From Brachionus plicatilis (taxonomy: Eukaryota > Rotifera > Eurotatoria > Ploima > Brachionidae): 64,000 nt of DNA. Location of the stretch: assembly GCA_010279815.1 (NCBI GenBank), contig QEOQ01000460.1:366123-430122 (forward strand), given 5' to 3'. Positions 25,701 through 38,160 of this stretch are shown piece by piece (position 1 is the stretch's first letter; each line of letters begins with the position of its first letter). The notes under the pieces are model-generated. The model ran no database searches and was not told where the DNA came from. It saw nothing but the letters and a program-made list of their open reading frames with translations. A program made the translations under genes and the position numbers.

Positions 25701-26697
25701 GCTAGAATGGAATTTATTTTTGATAATGCATAAATTTACTCATGGGAAATTATTAACGACGTTATAATACCGAGCGACGAGCTACAACTTTCACATTTAG
25801 AAGGTTTAGAGGCTAACGTGTGGATACTTGTTTGGTTAGAGTCAAAGTGTTTAGATTGCATTTCCAGTGCATTTTCTTCGATGATACTTCTTAATTTCTA
25901 ACTTGACTGTTTCCTTATATCGAAGGAGCAATCTACCTAGATTTCGTTTGTCTTCCTTGAGCTCTGAGAGAAAGATCTTGTTAGGTAACTATAAAATTAA
26001 ACTTTTTTTAATTTAGAAATTTTATATTTTTTTCTATTAAACGATTATGAAAAATTAAATTCTGTTATAAAAAATTTAAGTAGTTAAGGAATTTTAATTC
26101 TAAATTATGAAATTAAAAATATGTCTATAAACTTATTTCTAATTAAAATTTACAAAATTTCAATATTGATTTTAATTATGGCAAAACAAAAATTTTTTAT
26201 TAAATGAACACCATCTTTATTTCAATTATAAGCAATTATTTAAAAATAAATCTTTAACATCTTTAAATATAATTTATTAAATGGAAACAAGAGAAAAAAA
26301 AATAAATTTTTATATTTAGAGTAATATATTGAATATTGATAGAAACAGTACTAAATGTTAAGTTTTTTAACTTTTTTTCTTAATTAATAAAACTTAGTTT
26401 GATTTTTATACAAAAAATTTTTAAAAAATTTCGATAAACAATAAGCTTTATATGTAAAAGATTTTAATTAATATGAGGCACTTGGATTGTTTTTAAACAG
26501 AATGAAATTAATAATAACACTTAGAACTTTTTTTAAATAATTCAATTGCTAGGCTATTAAAATTTAAATATGATTTAATTAGAAAACCCAGAAATTTAAT
26601 TTCGTTGGTTTAGTAAAGATGGTAATAATATTCAATGTTTTTAGTTATGAATAAAAATGAAAAATTCTTGAACCAAATTTTTTATTTAATTAAAAAT
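22775..26697. other. Gene-free interval between HERC4 and DDX10
   Basis: Nearly 4 kb of AT-rich DNA upstream of HERC4 and downstream of DDX10. Only a decayed retroelement tail near 25.75-25.99 kb is recognisable. The short open frames at 23.9 and 24.7 kb have no coding character. Confidence 0.55.
25750..25990 (-). pseudogene. Decayed C-terminal tail of a non-LTR retrotransposon
   Basis: Minus-strand translation gives LPNKIFLSELKEDKRN followed by GRLLLRYKETVKLEIKKY, the pattern found after the reverse transcriptase domain in many animal endonuclease/RT elements (the L..GEL..GKR..GRP..R+KD type). Stops interrupt it. It is a short relic without recognisable ends. Confidence 0.45.
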
Positions 26698-29600
26698 TTA
26701 TTCATCCGACTCATTATCACTGTTAGCACCAAGCAAAACAGGAGCCTCCGAAAGATTGTCTGATCTTTGTCTTTTGGCTCTTCGAGCTTCTTTTTCTTTT
26801 AGCCTTTTTTCTCGGTGGTCGCGTTTAACTCTCTGTCTATATAATTGTTTGTCATATACATCCTCGTTTTGAAGCATTTTTCTAGCCTCTTCTATATTAA
26901 TTCCACTAAATTCAGCTTGGTCACTTTTTTTATCTAATTCATCAGCTAACTGATCAGTCAAATTAACCGATTTCGGTACATTTATTCCATCAGCTATTCG
27001 ATTGCCATCTTCATCAAATAGAACTTTTTCATTTATTTTTATATTCTTTTTTTTAAGTCGTTTAGCTACTGAAGCCTTGGATTTTACTTTGACTTTTTTA
27101 GATATTTGAGTATCATCAAGTGTGTCTTCACTATCAGTTGATATACTAACATTTTTTTTGACAGTGAACAAGGAGCCTGCTTCTTCGTCATTTTGCGTAA
27201 ACTCGGCAAAATTCAATGGTTGCTTAACTTTTTTGATAACTAATTTGTTATCGCGTAGCTTCTTTACCAATTTAGTTTTTTCGGTTTCAGCACCAGAAGC
27301 ATCTTCTGTGTCTTCTTCGCCTTGGCTATCTTTCATTTTGATTATTGATATTTCTTTATTGGATGTTTTATTTTGATTTTTGGCAAGTCGAATTTTCGGT
27401 GCTACTACCAATCCCAAAGAGGATGAAAATTTTACCAAGTCTATATTTTCTATATTAAATATTTGCTTATTACTCATCAAATAAATCGATCTCATGTACG
27501 CTTTGAGTGCCTAAAAAATAAATTTTGAAAATGACAATTAATTTAAAACAAATGAAGCTGAATATTAAGTTAAAGACAAATTTCGCTGACATCTATTTTA
27601 GGCCCAAAATTTGTTTTATTTTTTGTAGATTCTAAAAGATAAATTTGGAATGCTTTTTAACAATATTTAAAAATTTTAATTTAAAAAATTTAAAACAAAA
27701 TCAAAAAAAAAAATTTATAATCAATTTTAAGATATTATTTGATTTGAATTATAAATTGGCCAAATTTAAAATTAAAAATATAATAATTTTAATAGTTTCT
27801 AAATTTAAACAAAAATTTGACTTTTTGAAATTTTATAAATAAATTCAATTAAAAAAAAAAAAATTTAAAATAAAAACTAAAATTTAGGCTGTTCAAGAAT
27901 TAATTTGACAAATTATCGAAAATTTATCATAGAATTGAAAAATTACTAAAACTAAGATCATTTTTCCTGAGCTTACAACTTAACTCAAAACGCTAAATCA
28001 CAGAATAATGAGAAAAAAAGTAGACTTTGATTTTAATAAAAGAATAAATTTTTTTAAAAAAATTTTCAAAATCTAAACATTTTGGAAGAAGAACTATAGC
28101 TTGGAACATTCTTAGAATAAACCCAATAACCCAAAAAGTTGTTTTAGATAATTTTTGTTTCTTTTTGTTACTTTTAAATATAGAGATAGTTCATCAATAT
28201 AAATGTTCTAAAAGAAGCTTATAAATTAAAATTACGATTTGGTGGTGCAATGAAATTTCTTAATGAAAATTATCTAATCAAAAAAGGCTTTATAAATGTA
28301 ACAGACTTTTTCAGGATTGATGAAGATTTTTTTGGAATAAAAATAAAAAAAACCAAAATGTTCGAAAATTTTGTTTTTAGATTTCTTGTTAAAAACTTAA
28401 TTGTTGCTTTGTTATTGTTAACACAAAAATTCTTTTTAAATTCATTTTATTCTGATGGTTTTATTTTAGCAATCAATAAAAGTTGAGACCTTAATTTCCA
28501 ATTTTCAATGCTATCAACTCACAATGCAATATTGTTTTCGATTTCAAAATTTAAGAAATAAGTTTAATATTCATTTTCCGATCATTTTTTTATCCTAATA
28601 AAATTAAAATATTTATTTTCTTAATTTAAATTTTTAAATTATTAAATTTTTTTCTAAATTTAATTCAATATTCAATTTTTTTATTCCATTGCATATTCAA
28701 TTATCTTAAAACTTTATTTTAATTCTTTTAAAAATTATTATTAAATTTTAATTAAAAAAACATTTAAATATTAAATTAAACTCAATATTTTATTTTCTTC
28801 ACTTTTTTTGATAGCTTGAAAATATAAAATGATCAACGAAAGCATAGAAGAAATGTTGATTCTTTTTAAATAAAAATTCCTAATAAACGCTTAATAGCTT
28901 ACTTATTTAAAAAATTTGAAATAAATTTACCAATGTTTAATTCTTTCTCAAAACAACAGATTGTTTATTATTTTTACAAAAACACAATTTAAACTATTAA
29001 AATTTTTTTATTAAAAATAAATAAATCAGGTGTTTATCAGCCTGTTTGTTAAAATTAAAAATTTGATTTAATTTTCGATTTACAACACTTTATTTGTTAG
29101 ATTGATGATCAAACGAAATAACTAATTAAACGTTTAATATTTTACCTACTGACGTAAAATTTAAAAAACAAATATTCTTGCTAGTTTTAATTACAGACTC
29201 CTTGAGTTTAACATTAAAATGACTGAATGGATCATTCGAACTGTTTTGGAAAAATTTGAAAGTTCTATAAAAAATTGAAGCATGAATTCAGACTATTTTG
29301 AAAACTAAAGATGTTCTATATAACAACAAAATCGTAAAATAAATGTCGCCAAAAATTAATGGAACCGCGATCATGACCGTATGGAAAGGTAAAAATCCAA
29401 TTTCACGTAAATGCTAATGCCATAAACTGCAATATTAATTTTCGATCACTAGGAGCACCAAAACAAATCATTGGACCCGTTTATGTAAATTTAATGGATA
29501 AAAAAGTTACTATATGCATAAATATATTTAGAACTTAATTTTAATTCAGGGAAAATAAAATATTGGCCCATTATTGAATCCACTACTGGTTGAAGCTTTC

Positions 29601-32600
29601 TTCTTCTTTCATGTAAAGTACGCAAACTAAGATTTTTTCTAAATGTGTTCATCTTCGTCCTAAATACCAGGTTCTGAGTCATTTGCTTAAAGATTTGCAA
29701 ACTTTTTATCACTATTATTACTAAAAAATTGATTTATTAGCTAAATTCAAAATTTAAAAATTCAAAATTCAATATTCAATATTCAGTAAAAATTTTAAAA
29801 ATTCAATTGAAAAATCAAAAAGAGTCTTTTGACTCGTGTTAGTACTTTTAGTAATAAATGGATGATTTTGCGGGAAAAAATAATCGTTTAAATAATTAAT
29901 ATAATTTGTATTAATTTTGCAAATTTTTAATGATGAAAACAAAATTTCACATTTATATCATTCAAATTGGGTTGTGAAGTTCATTTCAATTCGATCATTT
30001 CAATTCAGAAAAACTTGAATAACTTTTTTACTAAAAGAGATAATTTAGTTCTGTAAAATGCTTAATTATAAACAAATTTGCTTAATTCAGTAAAACAAGT
30101 CTGCAAAATACTCTGCAATTTTCTGCATTTTGCACGCCATTAAAAAAGTATTCTAATCAATTGTGCAAGTATATTGCAGAGTTTTTGCAGACATATATTT
30201 TCGGATTAAGCAAAGTTGCTTAGACATTAAGCATTTAACAGAACTAAATTATTCCTTATAATAAAGAAGTTATTCAAATTTTTCTGAATTGAAACGATCG
30301 AATTGAAATGAACTTCACAACCCCCATTCAAATTAATTTTAATTTAAGAGATTTGAAATCGAAAGTATCATTTCGACTCATTGTGCTTCTAGAATTAATA
30401 GCTTAATATTTTTTAAAAAGCAAAGAAAATCTTTAGTTTGTAGATATTTAGCTGGATCCTTGGATTGAGACTTCACAATTACATAAGACTAATCTATGAG
30501 AGAAAGCAAAAAATGCTAAATTTGTTAATTTACAATTGTACAGTTTTATGTATATTCGAATACATATTGATCTATTTTGGAATACTAAGAAAAAGTAGAT
30601 TTACCGGACTCATGTTTTCCAAATTTAATAAAAAAAATTCTAATGATTAAATTACCAAATTTTTAATCATTGAACATCTAGCATTTATCTCGATGAAATT
30701 TTTAATTTATGTCAAATAGCAAAGCAAAGAGTGTCTTTGCTAGACTCCGACCAGCATGGAAACAAAACTTAAACTATACAACAGTGTAGTAAAAGCAACA
30801 TTGATGTACGGAAGTGAATGTTGGGGGATGTATGAATTTGACAGAAAAAGCCTTAACAACTTCCACACTGAAAGCCTGCGGAGTATTCTCGGGATACACT
30901 GGCCTGAGACATTGTTGAATGCTGACCTATACAGAATGACAAATTCAGAGCCATTAAGTCAATGCATTAAGAACAATAGGCTGCGATGGCTCGGGCATGT
31001 ACTTAGAATGAAAGATACATGGATACCAAAAATGGCCCTTCAATGGACACCTCAAGGGTGACGTAAAGTAGGACGACCAGCAGTAACATGGAGGTCAACA
31101 ATCACGAAAGAGCTCATCGAAATGGGAATGACATGGGGAGAAGCAAGGGTAAAGGAAAAAGATCGACTTGAGTGGAAATCAAAAGTAACGACCCTATGCT
31201 CCACAAAAAGTGAATAAGGAAAAAAAAAAATATGTCAAGTATTTTTACTTACTCGTTTAGCTGATTCTTTAAGTTCGACATCACTCGCACAAATCGACTG
31301 AAGTTTCGAATCTATATTTTCAATTCTTTTCATATTAACTCTAAAATTTTAAAATAAACTGATAAAAAATTTCATAAGATTAGTAAAAATTAATTTACTC
31401 TATTTTTGTGATGGGTATTTTTTTAGCCTGCAAATCATTGATCATTTCAGTTTCTTCAAATGGAGTCAGCACTAAAATGCCTTGGCCATCTTTCTCATAT
31501 CTGGCAGTTCTACCGACTCGATGAATGTAAGTGTTAACGTCTGGTGGACAGTCCATTTGTACAACCCAGTTTATAGACGGAAAATCAAGACCACGAGCAG
31601 CAATATCTGTTGCAAATAAAACAGCTGATACTTTTCTTACATATTGGTCATAAATTTCCATTCTTTTAAGCTGATTCATTGTACCATAAAGTGCCAAAGT
31701 GGTCATGCCAGTTTGTAAACGAGTAAGCGCCTCATACACATATTTCACTTGTTTACAACTCTGGAAAAAGACAATAATTTTTTGGTTCAAATGATTGCGA
31801 ATAAACGACCATAAAAAGCTTATTTTATCATGGGTATCGCATACTACATAATTTTGTACCAAATTTTGAGGGGTACTTACGGCTGAATTTTCGTGCACAG
31901 AGACATAAGTAGGATTTTTCAAGCTTAAACGAGCCAAATCTTTAATTGATTTGGTTTGTGTGGCGGAAAAAAGCATTGTTTGACGGCTTTGTGGTAAATT
32001 TTCAATTATAGCATTCATGGTCTCGGCAAAACCGAGGTCTAGAATGCGATCAGCTTCGTCTAGGACTAAAATTTTTAAGTTGTCGCAAGAAAATCCCACA
32101 GTTTCGTCCATGTGCTGGAGCAAACGCCCTGGAGTACAAATAATTATGTTTGTTTGATTAATTATTTTCGATTCAGTTTTTAAGTCTTTGCCCCCGATTA
32201 CCAGCCCAGCGCTAAAGTCATGGAAACGGCCAATTTTTTTCAACACTTCAAAAGTTTGATAAGCCAGTTCTCTGGTCGGAGATATGACAAGGACTCCAAG
32301 TCCATCCAATTTACTCCATTTGAATGAATATAAAGTTTCAAGTATCTTGAAATTGTCATATTAAAGGCTAATTGTTAAAAATAAAAATAAAAAAATACAG
32401 GTATCAAAAAAGCCAATGTTTTTCCACTGCCAGTCTTGGCTGCTCCCAGTAAATCATATCCTTTAAGAGCAATTCCGATAGATTCACGCTGAATCTCAGT
32501 CGGTTTATTATAGTTTGCTTTTTTTAGACCATCTTTAGTTCGTTTTGACAATGGAAAATCATCAAAACTTTCTATTTTGCTCGAATCTATCTAAATTTAA

Positions 32601-32808
32601 ATTTTTTAAGATGCATTTTTTTCATTTTTTGGCCATATAAATTGTTTACTTCTTCATATAATGGTGCTAGTCGATTTATTTCTTCATCGATCTGTTTCCA
32701 GACGGGAATTTTTTTTGTAAAATTGGGCTGAAATTTTTTTTTGCTATTTTTGTTATATCTATCCTTTTTCTGTCCATTAGAGGAATATTTTGAATTTTCA
32801 GAACTCAT
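26698..32808 (-). CDS. DDX10: DEAD-box RNA helicase DDX10 (Dbp4)
   Basis: Five exons: 32650-32808, 32399-32590, 31399-32345, 31253-31340 and 26698-27510, joined in phase to 732 residues (human DDX10 about 875). DDX10/Dbp4 is a nucleolar ATPase of small-subunit ribosome assembly. Exon 2 carries the Q motif NKPTEIQ and Walker [10 protein letters not shown]; exon 3 carries [61 protein letters not shown] and [13 protein letters not shown]. Exons 4 and 5 cover the DUF4217 region ([10 protein letters not shown]) and an acidic/basic tail. The first ATG is at 32808; the in-frame codon seven triplets upstream is TTG. The last intron (27511-31252, 3.7 kb) holds a Mutator-like MITE and an antisense non-LTR tail ending 22 nt from the splice donor. 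Its start is 176 nt from the end of the next gene on the same strand. Confidence 0.95.
29969..30325. mobile_element. Mutator-like MITE, copy 1, in DDX10 intron 4
   Basis: 357 bp with long terminal inverted repeats: the left starts GGGTTGTGAAGTTCATTTC and the right ends in its complement GAACTTCACAACCCCC. The arms include TCAATTCGATCATTTCAATT and AGTTATTCAAATTTTTCTGA. It is flanked by a perfect 9-bp duplication ATTCAAATT (29960-29968 and 30326-30334). A 9-bp duplication with long TIRs is typical of the Mutator superfamily. It has no coding capacity and matches the copy at 37418-37773 along its whole length. Confidence 0.85.
30716..31230 (+). pseudogene. 3' end of a non-LTR retrotransposon (RTE/endonuclease-RT type)
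   Basis: Plus-strand relic, antisense to DDX10. It begins in one frame (FARLRPAW), shifts near 30756, then reads [38 protein letters not shown], one in-frame TGA at 31062, [19 protein letters not shown] and a stop after STKSE, followed by an A-rich tail at about 31219-31230. This is the standard region downstream of the reverse transcriptase in RTE-like elements. It is 5'-truncated, as target-primed insertion usually leaves them. The tail sits 22 nt from the splice donor of DDX10 exon 4. Confidence 0.85.
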
Positions 32809-32984
32809 TTTTTCAAATAAAAAATTCAATAATTTTTTTTACTTTTTGAATATAATAAAAAAAAAAGTAATTAAATGCATAAATAAAACGTGAGCGCAAA
32901 TTTTATTCAAATAAAACAAAGTTAACTTTAATTTTCTCTCTTAAATCATCGAGTTTGTAAAAATTTATAAAAATAATTTCATAT

Positions 32985-35900
32985 TTAGAAGCGTCCATTT
33001 TCTTTAAATCGTTTTTCCATTCGTTTTTTGACTACTGCCAACATTTTTTGACTTTTTTCCCTCTTTTGTTGTTCATTCAAACTGTCCCATTCATTCTGTC
33101 CCAAATAATGCCCGAAAACTTCCATTTCTGCAGCTTTTAGATCATCTTTGTGGATTTTTAGATCCTCAAGAGTCAGGTTGTCCAGTAGCTTATTATTTTC
33201 ACCTTCGCCTTCCGAAACTAAAGAAAATTTTAACAAAAGTCAACTTTTATTCATTCATATGAATATACTTTTTGCCACAGAATATTTGAGTTTTAGCAAC
33301 AAATCAGCCACAGGTTGTTGAATTGTATTATTATTAGACAAAATATATTTTCGGTCTTCTTTTGGTTTTGGAGGCTCTACTGGCTCTTGGTCAGCATAAC
33401 GAATAATTTCTTTTGGCTTAGATAATAATTTTTAATGAAACAAGAATTTTGATTATTAAAAAACGTATACTGGTCTTTTCCTAAGCTCTTCAAGTTCACG
33501 CCTAAGACGCTCCACTTCCTCTTTAGCTGCTCTTTCAGCCATTATTCGTCTAGCTATTTCAGCTTTCAAGGCTTCGTCTGCATCATTTGGACTTTAAATA
33601 AATTTTATTTATCTGATTAATTATTTTAATTCTCTTAGTCACATTCTGGTCTTAGTTGTTCTCCGCGGTATTATATCTTGATGCCAGTGCTCCCAAGGCT
33701 GAAGACGGCCTACCGTTGGATCTATTATTGGTCCAACTCGAGAACTTGAGTTCAATTTTGTTTGTAAATTTTTGAAGAAATATTTATTGAAAATTGTTTG
33801 AATTTGTCGAGTTTGAATAAAATTGGTCTGATTTTTGATGCAATCATTGAACATGTCCACATTATTTACGGACATAAGTTGGTCTCTTAGTAGCATTAGA
33901 ATAATAGCTGTTATAATTGGTATAAATTCTTCGTGGTAACCGACCACATCTTGGAAAAATTTTAGACTTTGCTTGTAACTTTTTATAAACTTACCACTTC
34001 CAATTGTGTATTGGTCCCACACAAACATTAAAGCATGGAGATTCAAATAGCTGGAAAAAAGGCTTTTGATTAATGGATTGCAGCAAACTTTCATTAGAAC
34101 CAGATCAGAGCTAGCTTTAATTAGATAATTAAAAAAATTATTAAATTAAGTTTAATTTTTAATAATTGCTTTTTCAAAAAATTTGAGAAGTGCCAGGTTT
34201 TTATTAAATAAACAAATTGCATTTAACAGGCCTACCGTATAAGTTTGATTTTTATTATAGAGTTTATTAGGTTAATCACGAAAAATATTTGAATTTTTAA
34301 GTCTGCAAATCATTAAATGTTTAAGGTTTGACAACCAACCTTAGTTATTAGAAAAAGAAAATAACTAAAGTTTAATTTACAGAGGTTCTGATAAATTGGT
34401 CTAATGTTCAAGATTCTACACTTTTTTTTAAATAATTTTTTTTTAAATTTTAATAAATTATTTTCTATAAAAAGTTTAAAATATGTTTTCATCAGAAGAA
34501 ATTTTTTTTGGAATTTATTTTCCTAAAAGAGTTAAGGATTTTGAAATCAAATCTTTAAGTAGAATAAAAATAAATCCCTAATAAGAAATCCCCAGTAGAA
34601 AAAAATGTTAGTTTTTTTTTAAAAATAATTTATTAAAATTTAAAAATAAAACTAATCAAAAAACAAATCGTTGGACTATCGGACGGTTTTTTAATCCGTC
34701 TTTATTGGTGTTAGGTTTTTATTAGAACCACTCTAAATTTTAATTCGTGATAAGCAAAATCAAAAAGTTATATTTTATCACTATTAGAGATTAATAAAAT
34801 TAATTGATAATAATATATTAATAATGTTAAACCTAACAATCACATAGTCCACACAGAGAAGCGAAAAGCAGCTTTCTGGAAAGCTGAAAAATTTGGAAGT
34901 TTTAAAGGACTGCTCTAAAAAGATATTCATATAAAACTTTTGTCTCACCAACCTAGTTCAATTTAGTCGAATCATCAGGACAAGTCTAAATAACTTGAGG
35001 CTTATTATTCGAAGATAACATGTTCAAAAGTTTTTACAATATACTTTGTTATATATAATTAAAAATATAATTATGTTTAAAATAAAATTAATTTTTTACT
35101 TGTTTAAATTCATAAATAGTATTATTAGTAAAAATATTCTTAATAAAGGTATTGATTTTATTAGCATGACCACATTATAGGATACCAACACTATTTATTG
35201 AAAATATTAGAAAAGAAAAAAATGAATATCATATATGGTAAATTAGAAAAAAAAATCTAAAATAAAAAATTTCTTACAATTTCTACTAGCTAAATTTTTA
35301 ATATAACTTAGCAATGACATGTCATGTTGATCCAAAATATTAATGACTTTCTTTATATAAAAATCCAATTCAGAACTTTCATTCTTAAAAAAAAATTAAT
35401 AGATTTTAATTAGAAAATTACACGGTATCTTACAAAAGGATTATTAGAACTTATAATGGCATTCGGTAATGTTTTGACAAATTGAATGTAAATTTCAATG
35501 AGCAAAGCCATCGATCTTTCACTCGGGCTTTCATTTCTAAATTAATAAAAGATTAAAATTTTAAGGAAAATCAGCTTTTTTTTAAATTACTTTAAAAATT
35601 CTGGATGATGTGCATTTACGATTGGTAAAGCATACAAATATTCCCATTCGTACAAGCTACGTTTTTCCTTAATCGTTGAATGATAATATGATAAAATACC
35701 TTTTAGTGAATTTGATATACCAATTGATCCATTCATTTCTTTAAATGTAGCTTCCGAATTTATGATACTATCACATTTTCGCTGAATTTCAGCATCTTGA
35801 GGTGAAAGGCACAGCTTAGGACTTTTCTCTAATTTTTGGACAAATAATTTTCTTTCATTAGAATTGGAAAAATATAGCTGCCAAGTCAGAAATCTAATAG

Positions 35901-36386
35901 GCTGAGGAATTGACTGATTCAAAAAAACTTTCAATTTGTACTTTTGCTCCGGATTTTTTCTCAAAAGAGTAACTATTCCTTCCGCTGTCGTATCGAGAAC
36001 TAAATCAGTTTTAGTATCAGCCAGACTTTCTTCAAGCATTTTGCGAGCTACTTGATTGTTAACAGTTTGATCAAGGATATAAGAAAGCTTGGACTGTAAA
36101 TTCTCGTAAACGCGGCCACCATCTGAACTAGCTAGTGATCGAGCGGCTCTTTCTAGTATTAAATTTTTTTCATCTTCAGTTAATTCGGAAAAATAGCTTA
36201 TATGACTTTGGGATAAATGTTGATCAACTGCATCATAAATGTGCTTGCTTAATTCAGCCCATTCCTGAAAAAAAAATTAAGATTTGGTTTTGATCATATC
36301 TTTAAAAAGATAATTACATTAGATTTGGTCGCATCTTCTCGTACATCCGTCAACCAAGATGGAATTGTATGTTTATTCAAAGCCAT
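32985..36386 (-). CDS. Conserved-looking 641-residue protein, possibly TBC-like
   Basis: Eight exons: 36318-36386, 35591-36264, 35434-35536, 35278-35383, 33643-34114, 33471-33591, 33269-33416 and 32985-33217. All phases match and give 641 residues from the ATG at 36386. Residues about 95-380 are helical; LKVFLNQSIPQPIRFLTWQLYF recalls the entry to a TBC (Rab-GAP) domain, and LNLHALMFVWDQYTIG recalls its C-terminal helices. The catalytic IxxDxxR and YxQ fingers are not visible, so GAP activity is doubtful. After GRLQPWEHWHQDI comes a charged coiled-coil stretch rich in Glu/Arg, then a basic tail ending RMEKRFKENGRF. I do not recognise the family with confidence. The 1.16-kb intron 34115-35277 contains no identified element. 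It is tandem with DDX10, 176 nt apart. Confidence 0.75.
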
Positions 36387-36992
36387 TTAAAAAATTAAAT
36401 TCTTTAATTGATGAGTAAATTTTTATTATAATTTCAGTTCAAAAATTCGAATAACTATAGAAACCTGAAGTTTTTCAGAAAAAAAGCTTTTCTTTTAAAT
36501 TATTTTTCAATTTGAAGAAATAAATGAGTTGTTGAAGTAATTCTTTTGTTTTGAAAAGAGGAAAACTTCTATATGAATTTTATTTTTCGAAAAAAAATTA
36601 ATTTCAGTTAAAATCATTTTAAATAATTAATTGAATTATAAAATCGATTTTTCATAAATTTTCAAAGGACCTAAAAAAATGCTTTTCAAAGATCTTTCAG
36701 AAAAAATGGAATAGTCTTTTGATACCTAAAAAGTTTTTAACAAATTTCAAATAAAATATTTCTTATTTCATTTTGACATAATCTTTATGGCGATGACAAA
36801 TTTTCTTATTTGAGATGACAAAAAAACTATTTGACAGACAATTTTATTTGCTGAGTTGAATATTTAATATACAGTACTGATTGGATACGTGGATTTTTCG
36901 TAAATTTACGTTCGTAAAATCACGTAATTTTACAAAATTTTTCGATGTTTTAAATTTAAATTTTAGTTTTATTATATATGTTTGTCTGATAT
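36387..36992. other. Gene-free 5' flank before the transposon nest
   Basis: AT-rich sequence upstream of the TBC-like gene on the minus strand. Near 36893-36935 there are short palindromes around CGTAAATTTACG and AAAATCACGTAATTTT. I see no gene or named promoter element. Confidence 0.5.
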
Positions 36993-37299
36993 TGTGTCTG
37001 ATCGAAGCCGTTCTGGTAGACCTCGGAATCTTACTTTTAGGGATGAAAATTACATTTTTTGAGAGATTAGCTATCAAAAAATAGCCACTGATTTTAATTC
37101 TAAGACTCATGGGGTTAGGATTCATAAGTATACTGTAATGAGATTTCTCAAAAAAAATATAAAGAGTCTCATATAGCGGTCAGAAAATCTCTGTTAAACA
37201 TAAAAGATAGACAAAAAAGATATGCTTAATTGAACAATTAATGATTGGTCCAGATTTTCAGCGACGAGACCAATTTTGAGGTTTTTAATTTAAAAAAAA

Positions 37300-38160
37300 A
37301 ACATTAAACTTTATTACTTTTTTTTACATCATTTTACTTAAAATTACACAATTTAATGTAATAATATGTAATTTTCTGTCATATTTTTTAAGTAATGTAA
37401 ATATTAGGAAAGTACCCGGGGTTGTGAAGTTCGTTTCAATTCGATCATTTCAATTCAGAAAAACTTGAATAACTTTTTAACTAAAAGAGATAATTTAGTT
37501 CTATAAAATGCTTAATTATAAGCAAATTTGCTTAATTCAGTAAAATAAGTCTGCAAAATACTCTGCAATTTTATGCATTTTGCAAGCCATTAAAAAGTAT
37601 TCTAATCAACTGTGCAAGTACATTGCAGAGTTTTTGCAGACACACATTTTCGGATTAAGCAAAGTTGCTTAAACATTAAGCATTTTACAGAACTAAATTA
37701 TTTCTTATAGTAAAAAAGTTATTCAAATTTTTCTGAATTGAAATGATCGAATTGAAATGAACTTCACAACCCCAAAGTACCCATATTTTTTTTGCCAATA
37801 GATGATTTTAAAAATATTAATAAAAATATTAATTAATAAACTTTTTATTTATTCATACAAAAGATTTATTTGTTCACTTTTTGAATCATTTTTAAGTTAA
37901 CTGTTATTTTTAAAATTATCTTTTGACAAAAAAAATATGGGTACTTTACTAATATTTACATTACTTAAAAAATATGACAGAAAATTACATATTATTACAT
38001 TAAAATGTGTAATTTTACGTAAAATGATGTAAAATTACCTATGATAAATGTAAATATGTTACATTATCTTACATTTTCTTACATACAATAAATGATAAAA
38101 TACTATGTAAGTTTACATTTTCTGACGTAAAATTACGTAAAATGATGTAATTTACCCATT
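37300..38160. mobile_element. Palindromic MITE inserted in the Tc1 relic
   Basis: Large imperfect inverted repeat. The left arm before 37417 reads as the complement of 37929-38040; shared phrases are CTAATATTTACATTACTTAA, AAAATATGACAGAAAATTAC and GTAAAATGATGTAAAATT. The arms continue inside with TGCCAATAGATGATTTTAAA against its inverted partner near 37910-37930. A Mutator-like MITE interrupts the left arm. The exact ends are uncertain. There is no coding capacity. Confidence 0.7.
37418..37773. mobile_element. Mutator-like MITE, copy 2, nested in the palindromic MITE
   Basis: 356 bp, starts GGGGTTGTGAAG and ends CTTCACAACCCC, with long inverted arms as in copy 1 at 29969. A perfect 9-bp target duplication AAAGTACCC flanks it (37409-37417 and 37774-37782). 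The host arm reads continuously as GGAAAGTACCCATATT once one repeat and the insert are set aside, and its inverted partner ATATGGGTACTTT is intact near 37936, which proves the insertion order. Confidence 0.9.

Noticed and set aside
29491..29712. 73-residue minus-strand frame inside DDX10 intron 4
   Set aside because: No recognisable domain and no splice support; it lies within an intron on the same strand, so it could be a cryptic exon at most.
34670..34730. Hairpin GGACGG...CCGTC in the intron of the TBC-like gene as an RNA gene
   Set aside because: The stem is short and I could not build a tRNA or snRNA fold from its surroundings.
36844..37125. Overlapping frames on both strands near the transposon nest
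   Set aside because: They cover a decayed Tc1 fragment and palindromic flanks rather than a gene.
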